DNA of 64,000 nucleotides from Cynocephalus volans (taxonomy: Eukaryota; Chordata; Mammalia; Dermoptera; Cynocephalidae): positions 80,422,501 through 80,486,500 of the forward strand of contig NC_084467.1 in the NCBI RefSeq assembly GCF_027409185.1, read 5' to 3'. The translations under genes and the position numbers were made by a program. Position 1 is the stretch's first letter. Every line of letters starts with the position of its first letter. The notes beneath the pieces were generated by a model, which saw nothing but the letters and a program-made list of their open reading frames with translations, did no database searches and was not told the origin of the DNA. This document shows, one piece after another, positions 35,320 to 46,612 of this stretch.

Positions 35320-36420
35320 TCAAAAGGACCCAAGGAGGCAACTTCCATTTCCAGTCATTGTGGAATAACTGGTAACAGAGTAGTCTTCTTACTGTAAACA
35401 ACTCTTAAACTGGGAAAAATGTGTGAAGTAATTGTTTTCAGACTTTAGAGAGGATTCTGACTTTTAAGAGAAGGGACACAAATGGGGAAAATCCCTCAAT
35501 TGCCTGGATTTTTGCTTGGAGCACTTTACTACTGTGGTACAGGGAGGGGGTGCTCAAACACAAGATGGCCCTCTTGCTGAGCCAATGACAGCAGTCAGAG
35601 TTCAGGGCTACTGAGGTGGTTAGAATTTGTGGGCAAGGCATTGGAGAGGAGGGAACTCTGCAGAGAAAGAACTCTAGACATCTGCTTAAAAATCCCCATG
35701 AGTTTTTAGCTGAATATTGAACTGTGCTTGTGTGGCACAAAATACGTGAGTCTGAACAAAGAACAACTACCAGAGAAAAAACAGCCACTTGGGTGCTGTG
35801 AACTAAACAAATATGAGCTGAGTATCCCATATCCAAAATGCTTGGGACCAGAAGAGTTTTGGATTTCAATTTTTTTCAGATTTTGAAATATTTGCAGATA
35901 CTTAACTGGCTTAATATCTCTAATCCAGAAATGAAAATTCTGAAGTGCTCCACTGGTGTCATGTTGGTGCTCAAAAGTTTCAAATTTTGGAGCATTTTGG
36001 ATTTCTGGTTTTTGGATTAGAAATGCTCAACCTGTACTGAAACTCAGACAGGGCTAGGAGACATTAAAGTCCTAGCCAGTCAGATGGAGAGATCTCACTG
36101 AACATTCTAGGCAGTCAGTAGAGACCCCAGAAAGACCACGTCTTAGTAGAGGGCTAATCTAATCTTAGAGTAAAGGCCACTCTAGTAAAGCCTATACTAA
36201 CAAGCCTTAAGAGCAACTCTAGAAAAGACCAAATTGATCCACAAATAAATTAATTAAAACAAAACTCAACACTCTATTAAAGAAAACAACAAAATTCAGA
36301 ACTCAACTATGCAGCACTGAAAATGCCCAGCATCCAATCAAAGATTACTAGACACCTGAAGAAGCAGGAAAATATGACTCTAAATAAGAGGAAATATCAG
36401 TGAACAGGAACTGATGCTCC
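35320..36420 (+). mobile_element. HAL1 (half-L1) 5' region, split by a Tigger relic
   Basis: Text such as 'tggaataactggtaacagag', 'ctctgcagagaaagaactct', 'ccagcatccaatcaaagatt' and 'actagacacctgaagaagca' follows the HAL1 5' UTR and ORF1 region. HAL1 is an L1-derived element carrying only ORF1; no intact frame remains. A 221-bp Tigger-type relic interrupts it at 35814-36034. Family call is from memory. Confidence 0.65.
35814..36034. mobile_element. Tigger/pogo-type non-autonomous DNA transposon
   Basis: Terminal inverted repeats: left 'gctgagtatcccatatccaa', right (minus strand) 'caggttgagcatttctaatc', with palindromic subterminal text ('ccaaaatgc' and 'gcattttgg'). TA dinucleotides flank both ends (35812-35813, 36035-36036). 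No transposase frame. Confidence 0.75.
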
Positions 36421-36829
36421 CAATACTTTCCTTGCAACATAATACAATATTTACTTTTAGGAATGAGAACTCTGATTTAATAAGAAGGTAAACGATGTTC
36501 TGGTTATTTTGTTTAAAAGCCAGAAAAGTATATGATATCTTTTAAAAGGATTTATGTCTCAAATGGAAAAAATTGGAACTTAGAGAGGTAAGTTTTACCT
36601 CTTTGAAAACAACTCTTGGATCATATGAATAATTTACAACTTCATAGAATTGTCACATATGGTAAAGGACCATGGAGGTCATTTATTCCCTCCCTTGAGA
36701 GATGAGGAAACTAAAGCCTAGTGACTCACTATAGTAAGTAGCAGCTGGGTAATGACTGAGCCACATTAGCTCCCCAAGCTTATGCCTTTTCCATGCTGCT
36801 TCTAGAGCCATCTTGATAATTTTTAAATC
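36421..36829. other. unassigned sequence; possible L3/CR1 piece
   Basis: 36655-36760 ('ggaccatggaggtcatttat', 'gagatgaggaaactaaagcc') is reminiscent of an old CR1/L3 or MIR-type core. Weak. Confidence 0.3.
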
Positions 36830-37250
36830 CCAAAATATTTACTTCAGATCTGCTATGGAGGACACTGTTCTAGGCACTGAATATAGAGTCATGAACAAGT
36901 TAAACAAGGCTTCCCTTTCACGAGCTCACATCCTAGCAGGAAAGGTGTGCGATAAGCAAGAAAACAAATGTATAAGAATTCCAGGTTGGGAGAAGTAAAG
37001 AAAATAAAAGCAGAAAAATGGGATAGAGAGTGATTGGAGATGAGAGCAGTGCCTAATTTTGTTTGTGTGGTGAGGGAAGGTTTCTCTAAGGAGGTAACAT
37101 GTGCCCTGAGACCTAAATGATGACAAAGAGCCAGCCATATGAAAATATGGAGGGAGATAATTCCAGGAGGAGGGATAGCAAGTGCAAAGGCCCTGAGCTG
37201 GAAATGACTTGACATGACCATGGTAACAGTGAGTGGAGAAGGGAATAGCA
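36830..37250 (-). repeat. L2 LINE 3' region
   Basis: 'ggacactgttctaggcactg', 'agctcacatcctagcaggaa', 'gtttctctaaggaggtaaca' and 'agcaagtgcaaaggccctga' follow L2 on the minus strand. Confidence 0.8.
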
Positions 37251-37444
37251 ACAAAGAGTCAGGGATTGCAGATTTGCATCCTGGACCTACTGCCAATGTA
37301 CTATATTGCTTAGGTAAGTCTTGGTGACAACTAAGCCTTTATTAGAGCCTGACATATATTCTGGTTTGCTGATTTATTGAGCATGTTTAATGTGACAGTA
37401 ACAAGTAGGTGCCGTGCAGAGATTCAAGAAGTAAGATTATGTCC

Positions 37445-37675
37445 TAGTTATAGTGTAATGAGAAGAGAATGGGCTTTGAAGTCAGCTAGACTCATTAGGA
37501 TCTGCATGTATAAACCACATGTTCTTGGGCAACTTTTTTGGGGGCTTATTAGAGTTTACCTTCTTTATCAATAAAGATAGGCATAATGCTAACTAGCTCA
37601 GAGTGAACAGAAAGATTGACTGAGATGTGCAATAAAACCTAGCCCAGTGTTTGGCATATATTGGCAGCTCAAAAA
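37445..37675 (+). repeat. MIR SINE
   Basis: 'atgggctttgaagtcagcta', 'catgttcttgggcaac', 'cccagtgtttggcatatatt' follow the MIR order. Confidence 0.75.
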
Positions 37676-38264
37676 TTTTTTTCAATCTTTTTTCTAGGGA
37701 CCATGACAGGTAACACTCACTGTAAAGGCATGTGAAAATGCCTAAGGAGAGGATGAGAGGGTTCATTAATCACACGATCTGGATGACATGCCTACTATAT
37801 GCCAGGCACTATTCTATTCTAAGTGCTGGAGATAGAGTAGTGAGCAAGACAGGCCCTGCTTCTTTTGGAATTTACATTCTGGATTGGGAGAGACTGACAA
37901 TAAACAAACTGAAACAGAAAAGAAAAAATACTAGCAAGGAATAAGTACTAAGCAAAGAATTAAACTTGAATGAGGGGATGGAGTGAAACCAGGTGTATCC
38001 TATAGACTGGGTGATCAGGAAAAGCCTTTCTCATGTGATGCTTAAGCTGAGATATGAATAATAAGAAGGAGCCTGTGTGATGATCTGCGGAACAGCATTC
38101 CAGATAGAAAGACTACAAGTGCGATGCCCTTAATGCAACAAAAGTCCCCACAGAACATCATGGCAGCAGCATAGCAGGGGGGCAGGAGAGTTATGTGAGC
38201 TGAGGTCAGAGATGAGAAGGGGTCAGATTTCTCAGGGCTCCAAGTGCCAAGACAATCACAGATA

Positions 38265-39235
38265 AAGGGCTAATTTTCCTAATACATAAAGAATTCCTAG
38301 AAATTGAGAAGGTAAAGACAACAACCTAATTGAAAAATAGGCAAAAACCGAACAACAATTCACAGAAAGAGAATAACAAATGATCCTTATATATACAGGC
38401 AGATACACAACTTCATTCATCATAAGAAAAATGTAAATTAAAATTACATTGAGATACCATTTTTTTTACCCATGAGATTGGCAGAAATACCAAAGTTTCA
38501 TAATGCACCTGGTTAGTACAGCTGTGGGAAAACAGGCATCGTTGATAGCAGCATACATGGTGCAACCTCAATGGAACACAATTTGGTAATATCTGTTAGA
38601 AATAGAAATGCATTTACTCTTTGACCTGGGAATCCTTTTTCTCAGCATTTATCCTTGAGATACTCCCGCACACAAATCGAAGAACCTTCATATGCAGTAC
38701 TGTTTTTAATAGCAATAGATGGAAACAATCTAAGTCTGTATTGACAGGGATAGTTTAAATAAATTATGGTATATCCCCAAAGCAGAATTCTATACAGCTG
38801 TAGAAAAGCCATGAGGAACCGCTTTATATTCTGGTATGGAAACAAAATATATTAGGTCAGAAAAGCAAAATGCAGAACAACATGTACAAGAGTACTTCAA
38901 AATGTTCATGGAAAAATAGAATTAAAGAATAATACGAATCCTTCCATGAACTTTTTGAAGTACCGTCGCATATTGTGCTGTTGCCATGTAATAAAAGGGA
39001 AAATAAGAGGAGATTCTTATTTGCTTGTGTTTAATAAACATAACAAGCTACTGAAAGTGATTTCCCATGGAGACACAGAATGGGCAGACACAGGAATAGG
39101 AGTAAGATTTATTTAAAAAGAACAATTTTTTTAATATCACTTAAATTTTTGAATCTTGGCATTGTATTTTTATTCAAAACTTAAAAAATAGAAAAGCTAA
39201 AGACAAATGAATAAACAAGAAAACCTACAGATTGA
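38265..39235 (+). mobile_element. ancient LINE-1 (L1ME-like) 3' part inside L2
   Basis: Plus-strand L1: 'ttcctaatacataaagaatt', 'aaatgtaaattaaaattaca', 'ttgagataccattttttt', 'gcaatagatggaaacaatct', and a 3' UTR with 'tattcaaaacttaaaaaata'. All frames are broken. It contains a small palindromic transposon at 38895-38960. Confidence 0.8.
38895..38960. mobile_element. mariner-like MITE, 66 bp
   Basis: A short inverted-repeat element. The left arm CTTCAAAATGTTCATGGAA and right arm TTCCATGAACTTTTTGAAG pair with two mismatches around a 28-bp A/T-rich centre, and TA flanks each side (38893-38894, 38961-38962). The TA duplication and size fit mariner-derived MITEs. No coding capacity. Confidence 0.75.
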
Positions 39236-39440
39236 GCTAAGAACAAATAAAAGCCTTGATAAAGAATTTGGAATTTATTCTAAGTGTGAAGAAAAACCAA
39301 TGAAGAATTTTAAACTGGGGATTGACAACAACTAATATATTTTAAAGAGAGCACTGTAGCAGCCAAGTGGGGAATAAAACGTAGTGAGACAAGGAGGACA
39401 CAGGGAGTCTGTTAGATGTGCTGGTTTATGTTAGAGATGA

Positions 39441-40275
39441 GGATGACTTGGACCAGGATGGTGGCAGTGCAAATGGAGAGAAGCAGAATGTGTTTTGGAA
39501 GCCAAGTCAGCAGGACTTGCTGATGGATGATTGGCTGTGAGGGGTGAGAGAAAATAACAGTTTTGTGCCTTGAGCCATGGGCTGGATGATGGTGCTGCCA
39601 GAGCCCAGAAAGCGGTAAAATAACTTCCAGCTGAGCGTTTCATAAGGTTTCATGTCAGTGGAGCCATGAAGGACATTAGGGCCTGAGGAGGTGGTCAGAG
39701 GCCTGCAGATGGAAAGGAGGGAGTGGAGCAGGCAGGGGACAGGGCCAGAGAGCAGGGGGAAGGCTTTGCCTTGCACAGAGGTTGGGTCTCTCCTAACAGT
39801 TTCTTCACTTTTTCTCCATTGTGGCCCAGCTCAGACCCATGGGCATGAAGTGACTTGAAACCGAGTCCTTCATTTCCCATTATATGCTTCTTGTAACTGC
39901 TTCCTATACCTCCTGTGACTAGTTCCTTGAAGAGTTTCTATCACATGCACTGGCATTCTGAGAAATATACTAAAAGAGAAAAAGGAACCAGACAAAATGG
40001 GGACTGTCCAGCTGGGTTAAACATTTATTGCTTTTTCCTTTGCTGGTACAATAATTGAATTACCTTCTCTTGGATCACTCACTGTAATGAAGTGGTGAAG
40101 CTTGGTGGATTTCCCCGGAGTCCAGGTTGGATGCTCCTACAGATGCTTCTACTTTTAAGGCTAATCGGTGGGTTAAGAACCTTTTCATTTTCACCTCTCC
40201 TTTCCCCTTAAGCAAGAGATTTGATAACTAGACTCCTCAATGGAAAATCTCTCCTGCAGATGCTGTACTTATCTT
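39441..40275. other. unassigned sequence, no gene seen
   Basis: Some of 39441-39560 may still be L2. Minus frames of 61-89 codons overlap each other and lack motifs. Confidence 0.35.
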
Positions 40276-40291
40276 GAAAAAGTGGTGCTCC

Positions 40292-40667
40292 CAGAAAGAG
40301 AAATACTGTATGTCCTCACTCATAAGTGGGAGAAAAAAAATGATTTTTAAAAAGAAAGAAAGATAGGATAATCACAATAAGTCATCGAACTTTCAAAAGG
40401 AGAGAACAGAGCTGAGGCCACCAGAGATGGGAGTGGGGAAAGGGGAGGGGAGGTTAGCAAGAAATTGGTAAAGGGCCACAAAAAATGCTTACATTGTGTG
40501 ATGTTGAATATACTAATTATCCTGATTTGAGCATCTCATATTGCACACAGGTATTGATATCCGACACTGTGCCCCACGGATCTGTACAATCAATTATGTT
40601 TCAGTTAAGAATAAACAAACAAAAAATAAAAAGAAAACTTATTTTTTTAAAAAAAGAAAGAAAAAAA
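40292..40667 (+). mobile_element. LINE-1 3' end, severely 5'-truncated
   Basis: Starts in the last codons of ORF2 ('gaaatactgtatgtcctcac', 'tcataagtgggag'), then L1 3' UTR ('tgatgttgaatatactaatt', 'ctgtacaatcaattatgttt') and an A-rich tail. Flanking copies of GAAAAAGTGGTGCTCC (40276-40291) and GAAAAAGTTGTACTCC (40668-40683) form a 16-bp target-site duplication with two differences. Confidence 0.9.
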
Positions 40668-40683
40668 GAAAAAGTTGTACTCC

Positions 40684-41945
40684 AAAAGTGTGTGTTTCTG
40701 ATGACGATTCTTGAAGCTCTGGTTTCCACTTTGGGGGTAGGTTGTTATTGTCTGGGTTGGGTTTGAATAACAACAGTCCAGGTTTCTCCCTTCCCATAAC
40801 TCCCCTCCACCAAATGGAATCCATGCGGTTTTCCCCTTTTAAAATTCAGCATTATTTTAACACTCTTGTCAAGTACATTGTGTTCTTTGCAGAAACAATG
40901 TTACAGGCAGTTTATGAACCGGGACGAGTAACAGAGCTGCAAAAGCTGCTCCACCCAAATCGCTTATAAAGACTTTCAGGTTGGGTCTTTGACTGGTCTG
41001 TAGAAGGAACCAGTTGGGTTTTAAAGCTGAGAAGTTCCTGTTCTTGCTCATTCCCTATTATCTTGCACAGACAGTGTGCTGTGGTCTATAAAAGAATCAT
41101 CAGTTCTGGGGCTCCTGGGAAGAAAATATTGGGAATATGTTAATAAAAACGAAAGAGGAAAATGACTGAGATGTGTGTGTGCACCTGTGTGTGCAAGCGT
41201 GTGCATGCAAGTGCACTCCCAGCCCTCGCTTCTTTGTAAGTCGAGGTAAGGTTAAGTTCAGTCATGTGGTTCTACCTTTAAAGTTTCTTTCTTTTTAATG
41301 AATTCTTAGAGGCAGTAAATGGATAAAGCCATTAAAAATCAGTTCAAGCTGTGACCTTCTGAGTAAGGGGAGGTGATGTCATATGACCTTTATTTTAAGT
41401 GTGAAATCAAATCTACATAAAGCACAGTGCTCAGTTCTTCTGAAAAAGCTGAGACGGAAAACACAAAGGGAGCAAATATGCCAAAACTCAAACTTTAAAT
41501 CATCAGTGGCACCTATAAAAATTAATCCATTTGCCCATTTTCAAACATGTTGCATGAGGGAAAAGCAATACTATAGGTTTGGCTTGCTTCAAAACAAAAA
41601 GGATGCCTGTATTTTTCTCGAAAATGGCATTTGGTAATATTTCTTCACTTTGCAGAATTATTATAACATTCATAAGTTCCTGGAAGAAACCAACACTTTA
41701 TAAATGATGTTTGAAGAGCTAATATTAATTTTTTTCCATAAACATTTAATCATGAAAAATACCATGTTGAACCATGAAAAGTTTGGGGTTGACCTAATAC
41801 TGATCTGCTTTTTATTTACCAGAAAACTTTTTCTCTAAATTTTTTGGAGTAACAGGGAAAAAAAATCAGATTTTTTTTTTTTTTTTACAATGAAAATCTT
41901 ATATAGGTCATACATAAAAGAATTACAACCTTCTTTGGGTCATGG
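40684..41945. other. unassigned sequence with GT-rich patch
   Basis: 41166-41215 is an impure GT/GC tract ('gatgtgtgtgtgcacctgtg'). 41869-41886 is a T run. No gene: frames of 60-93 codons have no recognisable feature. Confidence 0.35.
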
Positions 41946-41950
41946 AATCA

Positions 41951-42154
41951 TTTTTTTTTTTTTTTAATAATTTTGTGTGTGTGTGTGTGTGTGTGTGACC
42001 GGTTAGGGGATCGCAACCCTCGGCTTGGTGTTGCCCGCACCGCGCTCAGCCAGTGAGCGCACCGGCCATCCCTATATAGGATCCGAACCTGCAGCGGGAG
42101 CGCAGCAGCACTCCCAGCGCCGCACTTTCCTGAGTGAGCCACGGGGTCGGCCCA
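41951..42154 (-). mobile_element. CYN-like SINE, GC-rich variant dimer
   Basis: Minus-strand dimer whose left unit has, in place of the usual anticodon-arm text, a GC-rich stretch (minus strand 'gcggcgctgggagtgctgct'), as in the copy at 58010. It keeps many CpGs ('gcgggcaacaccaagccgag' in the right unit), so it is young. The tail contains a (CA)n run, seen as (GT)12-13 at 41975-41997. Target-site duplication AATCATT at 41946-41952 and 42154-42160 (approximate). Confidence 0.88.
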
Positions 42155-42162
42155 ATCATTTC

Positions 42163-42489
42163 TTTTTTCTTTTTTAATTGTACATTTTTGTGGGGGTACA
42201 GTTTGTTGTTTCAATACATGGATATATTGAATACTGATCCAATCAGAATAGTTAGCATATTCATCACCTAAACATTTACCATTTCTTTGTGGTCATAACA
42301 TTCAATATCTTCTTTTCTGGCTATCTTGATATATGCAGTACAATATTATTAGCTATAGTCACCCTAGAGCACCAGAACTTATTCTTCCTATCTAACTGTA
42401 ACTTTGTACCCTTTTACCAACATCTCCCTATCCCCCAACCCTCCCTTTCCCAGCCTCTGATAACCATCATTCTCTCTATTTTTTCTTTC
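42163..42489 (-). mobile_element. LINE-1 3' UTR fragment
   Basis: Begins 'aattgtacatttttgtgggg' and runs through 'atcacctaaacatttaccat' to 'tctgataaccatcattctct'. Homologous to the adjacent 3' UTR at 42490-42860 but not identical, so it is a second L1 3' UTR lying head to tail with it. Confidence 0.85.
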
Positions 42490-43190
42490 TTTTTAATTTA
42501 CTTTTTCTTAATTGACCCATGATCATTGTATATATTTATGGAGTACAATGTGATATCTGGGTACATTTGTACAGTGTGCAATGATCATATCAAGATATTT
42601 AGCATATCCATCACTTCAAACATTTATCACTTCTTCATGTTGGGAATACTCAAAATCCTCTCAATTAGCTACTTGAAGTTATACAGTAATCTGGTGTTGA
42701 CTGTAGTCCCCTTATATTGCTACAGAACACTAGATCTTACTCTTCCTGTCTCTCTACAACTTTGTATCCATTGACCACCCTCTCTCCATTCTTCCTCTCT
42801 CCTCCCTTTACCCCCTTTAGTAACCACTATTCTACTCTCTACTTCTATGAGATCAACTTTTTTAGCTTCCACATATTAATGAGGACATGTGGTACTTCTC
42901 TTTCTGCACCTGGCTTATTTCACATAATATAATTTTCCCCAAGCTCATCCATGTTGTTGCAAATGGCAGAATTTCATTCTTTTTTATGTCTGAGTAGTAT
43001 TCCATTGTGTATATATACCACATTTTCTTTATCCAGTCATCTGTTGATGGACTTTTAGGTTGGTTCCAACTCTTGGCTATTGTGAATACAGCCGTGATAA
43101 ACATGGGAGTGCAGGTAGACCTTGGACATGTTGATTTCCATTCCTTTGGAGATATACCCAGTAAAGGATTGCTGGGTTGTATGGTAGTTC

Positions 43191-43903
43191 TGAGATAGAA
43201 GGTGCTCAGTTTCCCTGGGTTCAGGATTCAAGGCACTACCCTGGATCTCAAACCACTCTCCTAGGACAGAAGCCCTTCCTCTGAGTCCTGAGCTACTATT
43301 GCTTGTTGCACCTATTTTTGGCACCAACACCTGGAGACTGAGACGGTGGAATGTAATTCCAGTGGCTGAGCATGCTCAGTAGAAAGAATTTTATCCTACG
43401 AATGACCTTCTTCTGGGGGCACTAGAGAGCACTGAATATATTCTATTAATTTTGGTGTATATGTTGGAATTTGACGAATGAACAGGTTCCAAAGAGACCA
43501 ACTGAGCATGTGCAAGGCTATTTTACATAACCTGTTACATAACTTGGAACCACTCGGTTAGCTGAATATTCATTAGATATCATGAATGTGTATAGATAGC
43601 CAAACTATAAAAGTAGAATGCAAGAAGAAGGCTATTGCTTACTCTCTCTGGGGCCAGCCCACACTTGGCCTGTGAGGTGTGCATTTCTTACTTTTTTTTA
43701 GTGGGCTGCTGCTCACTCTCTTGAGCCAGCCTGCACTTTCCCTGTGAAGTGTGTATTTCTTACTCTTTACATTAAACCTGTTTTCACTTTCTACTCTGAC
43801 TCTGCTCTTGACTTCTTTCCTGTGGCAGGGTCAAGAACCTGGTAGAGGACAGGGTGCATTGAAGTTGGCTATCTGACCTCCCCAGACCTTCTCCTCCAAT
43901 GAT
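43191..43903 (+). mobile_element. solo retroviral-type LTR inserted in L1
   Basis: 713 bp separating L1 text that is contiguous in the copy at 49348 ('gcagttctatctgtagttg'). The short duplication GTTC(T) at 43187-43190 and 43904-43907 marks the insertion. Promoter-like features lie in order on the plus strand: TATAAAAG at 43606-43613 and poly(A) signal ATTAAA at 43771-43776, with a ~70-bp imperfect direct repeat between them (43631-43700 and 43706-43770, both containing the 'ccagcc...cctgtga.gtgt.tatttcttact' pattern). It begins TG but does not end in CA. No internal viral gene is present. The 4-5 bp duplication suits a gammaretrovirus-like (ERV1) or ERVL LTR. Confidence 0.8.
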
Positions 43904-46450
43904 GTTCTATCTGTAGTTGTTTGAGAAATCTCCATATTGTTTTCCATAATGGCTGTACTAATTTATATTCCCACCAACATATAGGAGTTCCTCTTTCTCC
44001 ACATCCTCACCAGTATTTGTTTATTTTCTGTCTTTTTTATAATAGCCATTCAAACTGGTGTGTGATATCTCATTGTGCTTTTGATTTGCATTTCTCTGAT
44101 GATTAATGATGTTGAGCATTTTTTCATACACTTATTGGCCATTTGTATGCCTTCTTTTGAGAAATATCTATTCAGCTCTTTTGCCCATTTTTTAATTGGA
44201 TTTTTTAAAAACTATTTAGTTGTTTGAGTTCCTTGTATGTTCTGGATATTAATCCCTTCTCAGATGCATAGTTTGCAAATATTTTCTCCCATTCTGCAAG
44301 CTGTTTCTTTGCTCTGTTGGTTGTTTCTTTTGCTGCGCAGAAGCTTTTTAGTTTGATATAATCCCATTTGTTTATTTTTGCTTTGGTTGCCTGTACTTTT
44401 GAAATCTTATTCATCAAATCTTTGCCCAGTCCTATGTCCTTAAGCATTTCCCCCATGTTTTCTTCAAGAAGTTTTATAGTTTCTGGTCTTACATTTAAGT
44501 CTTTAATTCATTTCTGGTTAATTTTTGTATATGGTGAGAGATATGGGTCCAATTTTATTCTTGTGCATATGGATCTCCAGTTTTCCCAGCACCATTTATT
44601 GAATAGGCTGTTCTTTCCCCAATGTATGTCCTTGGCTCTTTGTTGAAAATCAATTGGCTTTAGGTATATGGATTTATTTCTGAGTTCTCTATTCTGTTCC
44701 TTTGGTCTATGTGTCTGTTTTTGTGCCAGTACCATGCAGTTTTGATCACTATAGGTTTTAAATGTAATTTGAAGTCAGGGAGTGTAATGCCTCCCACTTT
44801 GTTCTTTTTGCTCAGGATTGCTTTGGCTATTTGGGGTCTTTTGTTTTTCCATATAAATTTTTGGATTGTTTTTTCTATTTCCGTGAAATATGTCTTTAGT
44901 AGTTTGATGGTGATTGCATTGAATCTGTAGATTGCTTTGGGTAGTATGGTTATTTTGACAGTATTGATTGCCAATCCATGAACATGTGATGTCTTTCTAT
45001 TTTTTTCTGTATTCTTTAATTTCTTTAATCAGTGTTTTATAGTTTTCCTTGTAGAGATCTTTCAATTCCTTGGTTAAATTTATTCCTAGATATTTTGTTG
45101 TAGTTGTTATTATAAATAGGATTGCTTTTTGATTTTTTTTTCTGCTAGTTTGTTGTTGGTGTATAGAAATGCTACTAATTGTTGTATAATGATTTTATAT
45201 CCTGCCACTTTACTGAATTTGTTCATCAGATCTAGGAGTTTTGTAGTAGAGTCTTTAGGTTTCTTTCTGTGTAAAATCATGTCATCTGCAAACAGGGAAC
45301 ATTTGACTTCCTCCTTTCCAATTTGGATGCCCTTAATTTCTTTCTCTTGCCTAATTGCTCTGGCTAGGACTTGTAACACTATATTGAATAAAAGTGAGAG
45401 TGGAATCCATGTCTTTTTCCAGTTTTTAGGGGGAAATCTTTCAGCTTTTCCTCATTCAGTATTATGTTAGTTGTGGGTTTGTCATATATAGCCGTTATTA
45501 TAATACTTTCCTCCAGTACCTAATTTGTTGAGAGTTGCTTGTTTTTATTTTTAATCATGATGGATGTTGAGTTTTGTCAAATGTTTTTTCTGTGTCTATT
45601 GAGATGATTTTTGTTTGTTTCATTCTATTAATGTGATGTATCATGTTTATTGGTTTGTGTATGCTGGACCATCCTTGCATCTCTGGGATAAATCCTACTT
45701 GATCATGGTATATAATCTTTTTGATGTGTTCTTGGATTTGGTTTGCTAGTATTTTATGAGGATTTTTGTATCTATGTTCATCAGGGATATTGGCCTGTAG
45801 TTTTCTTTTTTTGTTGTGTCCTTGACTGGTTTTGGTATCAGGGTAATGCTAGTCTCATAGTATAACTTGGGAAGAATTCTGTCCACTTCAATTTTTTGAA
45901 ATAGTTTAAGAAGTATTGGTATTATTTCTTCTTTAAGTGTTTGGTAGAATTCAGAAGTAAAGCCATCTGGTCCTGAGCATTTTTAGGGGGAGATTTTTAT
46001 TACCAATTCAATCCCATCACTTGTTATTGGTCTATTGAGGTTTTCTGTTTCTTCTTGGTTCAGTCTTGGCTGGTCATATGTGTCCAGGAATTTGTCCATT
46101 TCCTCTAGGTTTTCAAATTTATTGGCATATAGTTCATAATAGTCTCTAATGATCTTTTGCATTTTGGTGTATCAGTTGTAATGTCTCCTTTTGCATTTCT
46201 GATTTTATTTGATTAGGTCTTTTCTCTATTTTTCTTGGTTAGTGTAGCTAATGGTTTGTCAATTTCATTTATCTTTTCAAAAAACCAACTTTCCACTTGA
46301 TTGATTTTTTATATTGTACTTTTAATCACAATTTTATTTCTTCTTCAATTTTTAGCATTTCTTTTCTTCTACTTATTTTGGTTTGGTTTGTTCCTGTTTT
46401 TCTAGTTCTTTGAGATGCACTGTTAGGTTTATTTGAAATCTTTCTTTTTT

Positions 46451-46612
46451 TAAAAAAAAGATGACTGTTAAGGGGATCTTAACCCTTGACTTGGTGGTGT
46501 TAGCACCATGCTCTCCCAAGTGAGCTAACCGGCCATCCCTGTATAAGGATCTGAACCCATGGCCTTGTTGTTATTGGCACCACACTCTCCCAAGTGAACC
46601 ACGGGCCAGCCT
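46451..46612 (-). mobile_element. tRNA-Ile-derived SINE (CYN-like), dimer inside L1
   Basis: Minus-strand dimer with 'aaggggatcttaacccttga', linker 'ccatccctgtataaggatct' and a tail of A8 (T/A mix on plus). Flanks GAAATCTTTCTTTTTT and GAAATCGTTTTCTTTTTT (46435 and 46613) form its target-site duplication. Confidence 0.92.

Larger units (their letters stand above)
37765..39440 (-). repeat. L2 LINE split by an L1ME insertion
   Basis: Left segment 37765-38260 ('cctactatatgccaggcact', 'aacagcattccagatagaaa') and right segment about 39240-39440 ('gaagaattttaaactgggga', 'gagagcactgtagcagccaa') are in consecutive L2 order on the minus strand. The intervening plus-strand L1 (38265-39235) therefore inserted into it. 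Confidence 0.7.

Noticed and set aside
41975..41997. (GT)n as Z-DNA regulatory element
   Set aside because: It is the microsatellite that grew in the tail of a SINE. No evidence of function.
45110..45379. FADDMIL reverse-transcriptase motif as an active retroelement or retron
   Set aside because: It lies in a broken LINE-1 ORF2 with stops and insertions on both sides.
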